From NCBI GenBank assembly GCA_029055345.1, contig JAIDDJ010000025.1, positions 1-64,000 of the forward strand: a stretch of 64,000 nucleotides of DNA, in the 5' to 3' direction. Both the position numbers and the translations under genes were made by a program. Source of the stretch: Muribaculaceae bacterium (GTDB lineage Bacteria; Bacteroidota; Bacteroidia; Bacteroidales; Muribaculaceae). The number at the start of each line of letters is the position of its first letter. The stretch's first letter is position 1. The notes beneath the pieces were generated by a model. It saw only the letters and a program-made list of their open reading frames with translations. It was not told where the DNA came from and searched no databases. This document shows, piece by piece, positions 62,974 to 64,000 of this stretch.

Positions 62974-64000
62974 CTAAAGAAGGGAGGCCATGTATACAGG
63001 GAGATACAGCACATCTCCGGCGAGCTTAAGGTCCTTTGGAAATAGAACTATCGAACCGGAAATCCTTGAACTGAACTTATCACGAAATTTATCCAAAGAT
63101 TTATGGGCCGTGTATCCGGATGATTTCACCTCAATGGGTTGAATTTTCGTACCATTATTGATCAAAAAGTCTATCTCGTAATTATTTTTTACCCTCTGGA
63201 TCTGCTCTAAATACATAGTAATAAAGAGAATGTCCGTTAGCTCGGAGACATTGCGCTACCACGTTTTCGTACACCGGTCCCAAGTCAGCACTTAACTTAT
63301 CTGACAGGATTTTATTATATAATACATTACTATCTGAACCCCCATCGAGGAAGGCCTATGTGATGAATAAACCCGTATCACCTAAATACAACTTAAAATA
63401 TTCATAATCTTTATGAAGCGCAAAACCAATGTTCGGATCATTACATTTATAGGAGAAATTAATTGTCAATGAGTTCTCGAGATCTTGCCATATTGTGTCA
63501 AGCTTTTGTGCATCCGCATTTTCAATCACGCTACCAACCATATATCTCAACTTACCTTTCGACAGTTCAGCAGGTATTGACTCAAAAATTCTTGAAGCTC
63601 TACCGGTCTTATCTATCTCCCTTAAATCATCTATGTATAGTTCCAGAATTTCACGCTTCACTTCATCTACTTGCTTGAGTTCATTATAACGGAGATAGGC
63701 GTTAACTGCTTGAGGCATTCCTCCCACAAGAATATATAAGCGAAACCTACGCATTAAAGTTCTATGCACGGCGTCCCCCAAAGCCCTACGATGTTCAAAA
63801 GCGTACCGCATCAAGGTGAATGTTTCCGTATCGCCCAATGCCCACAAAAATTCCTCGTAATCCATAGGAAACATAGATATGCGGGTCTCCTCACTGGGGA
63901 TCATTATTCCACGCTTATACTTTCGGATTGACATCAAGGATCCTGTCTCGATATAATCATAGCGGCCATCTTTTACCAAATATTTTATTGCTTCGCGCGC
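62974..64000 (-). pseudogene. Broken DUF4143-type ATPase gene (C-terminal part)
   Basis: Minus-strand remains of a gene running off the right edge. The C-terminal DUF4143 region is recognisable (MFPMDYEEFLWALGD, GGMPQAVNAYLR, EIDKTGRASRIFESIPAELS). After LGDTGLFIT an in-frame TAG (63356-63358) interrupts; the same frame continues with AFLDGGSDSNVLYNKI...ENVVAQCLRANGHSLYYY, as in family members. A run of six A (63185-63190) then breaks the frame: adding one A joins it to NNYEIDFLINNG...VEVKSSGY-type sequence. So two lesions. The N-terminal P-loop part would lie beyond 64000. A sequencing error in the homopolymer is possible for the second lesion. Confidence 0.85.

Noticed and set aside
63185-63190. 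Programmed frameshift in the DUF4143-type gene
   Set aside because: An in-frame TAG lies upstream as a second, independent lesion, so gene decay is the simpler reading.
62974-63216. Stand-alone 80-codon gene at the right end
   Set aside because: It is the C-terminal fragment of the broken ATPase gene, continuous with the upstream frame after one base is restored.

Overview
The window looks like a chromosomal segment of a Bacteroidales bacterium, most likely a gut Muribaculaceae or close relative (family placement is an inference). Support: a complete type IX secretion core (porT, porP/sprF, gldK, gldL, gldM, gldN), a SusC/SusD pair, secreted proteases with type IX C-terminal sorting tails, a DUF3078 protein, a GSCFA protein, the prmC-recX-comF-pyrE block, the parE-coaD-ctpA order, and promoters of the Bacteroidetes primary-sigma type (TTTG, about 20 bases, TAnnTTTG). 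There is no rRNA, CRISPR array or prophage.

Layout. 1-300: a CAT-anticodon tRNA with its terminator. 0.5-8.3 kb: an AI-2E-type exporter, a three-gene RND efflux operon (outer-membrane factor, lipoprotein adaptor, pump), and a convergent acyl-ACP thioesterase overlapping the end of the pump gene. 8.3-10.2 kb: a 9-bp tandem repeat, a RAYT-like HUH transposase with repeats in its 3' end, and a small lipoprotein. 10.3-20.5 kb: two type IX cargo genes (one a C10 protease) and a SusC-SusD-lipoprotein operon. 20.9-33.3 kb: a dense minus-strand run, read in order as SRPBCC protein, Rieske-like lipoprotein, LysE-type transporter fused to an extra domain, dGTPase, TPM protein, porT, porP, gldK, gldL, gldM, gldN. 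33.4-36.2 kb: prmC-recX-comF-pyrE. 36.2-38.5 kb: an accessory-looking pocket with an AAA ATPase/nuclease-fold gene and about 350 bases carrying three consecutive inverted repeats. 38.5-49 kb: a second C10 protease, a CaCA exchanger, then parE-coaD-S41 protease-DUF3078 and two small exported proteins. 49-64 kb: a beta-barrel protein, a ClC channel coupled to a GH13 amylase, a GSCFA protein, a subtilase with a sorting tail, a TPR sensor-kinase-like protein with a degenerate kinase half, a UvrD-family helicase, a type I pullulanase, and a broken DUF4143-type ATPase gene at the right edge.

How the genes fit together. The type IX machinery lies in the same window as four likely cargo proteins (two C10 cysteine proteases, one S8 protease, one protein of unknown role), so the window encodes both a protein exporter and several substrates. 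Amylase and pullulanase would act on alpha-glucans in the cell envelope. The rest is largely housekeeping. The best candidates for something undescribed are the hairpin-rich intergenic element at 38.0-38.4 kb, the repeat-laden transposase locus with the adjacent 9-bp array, and the transporter and envelope fusions in the minus-strand run.
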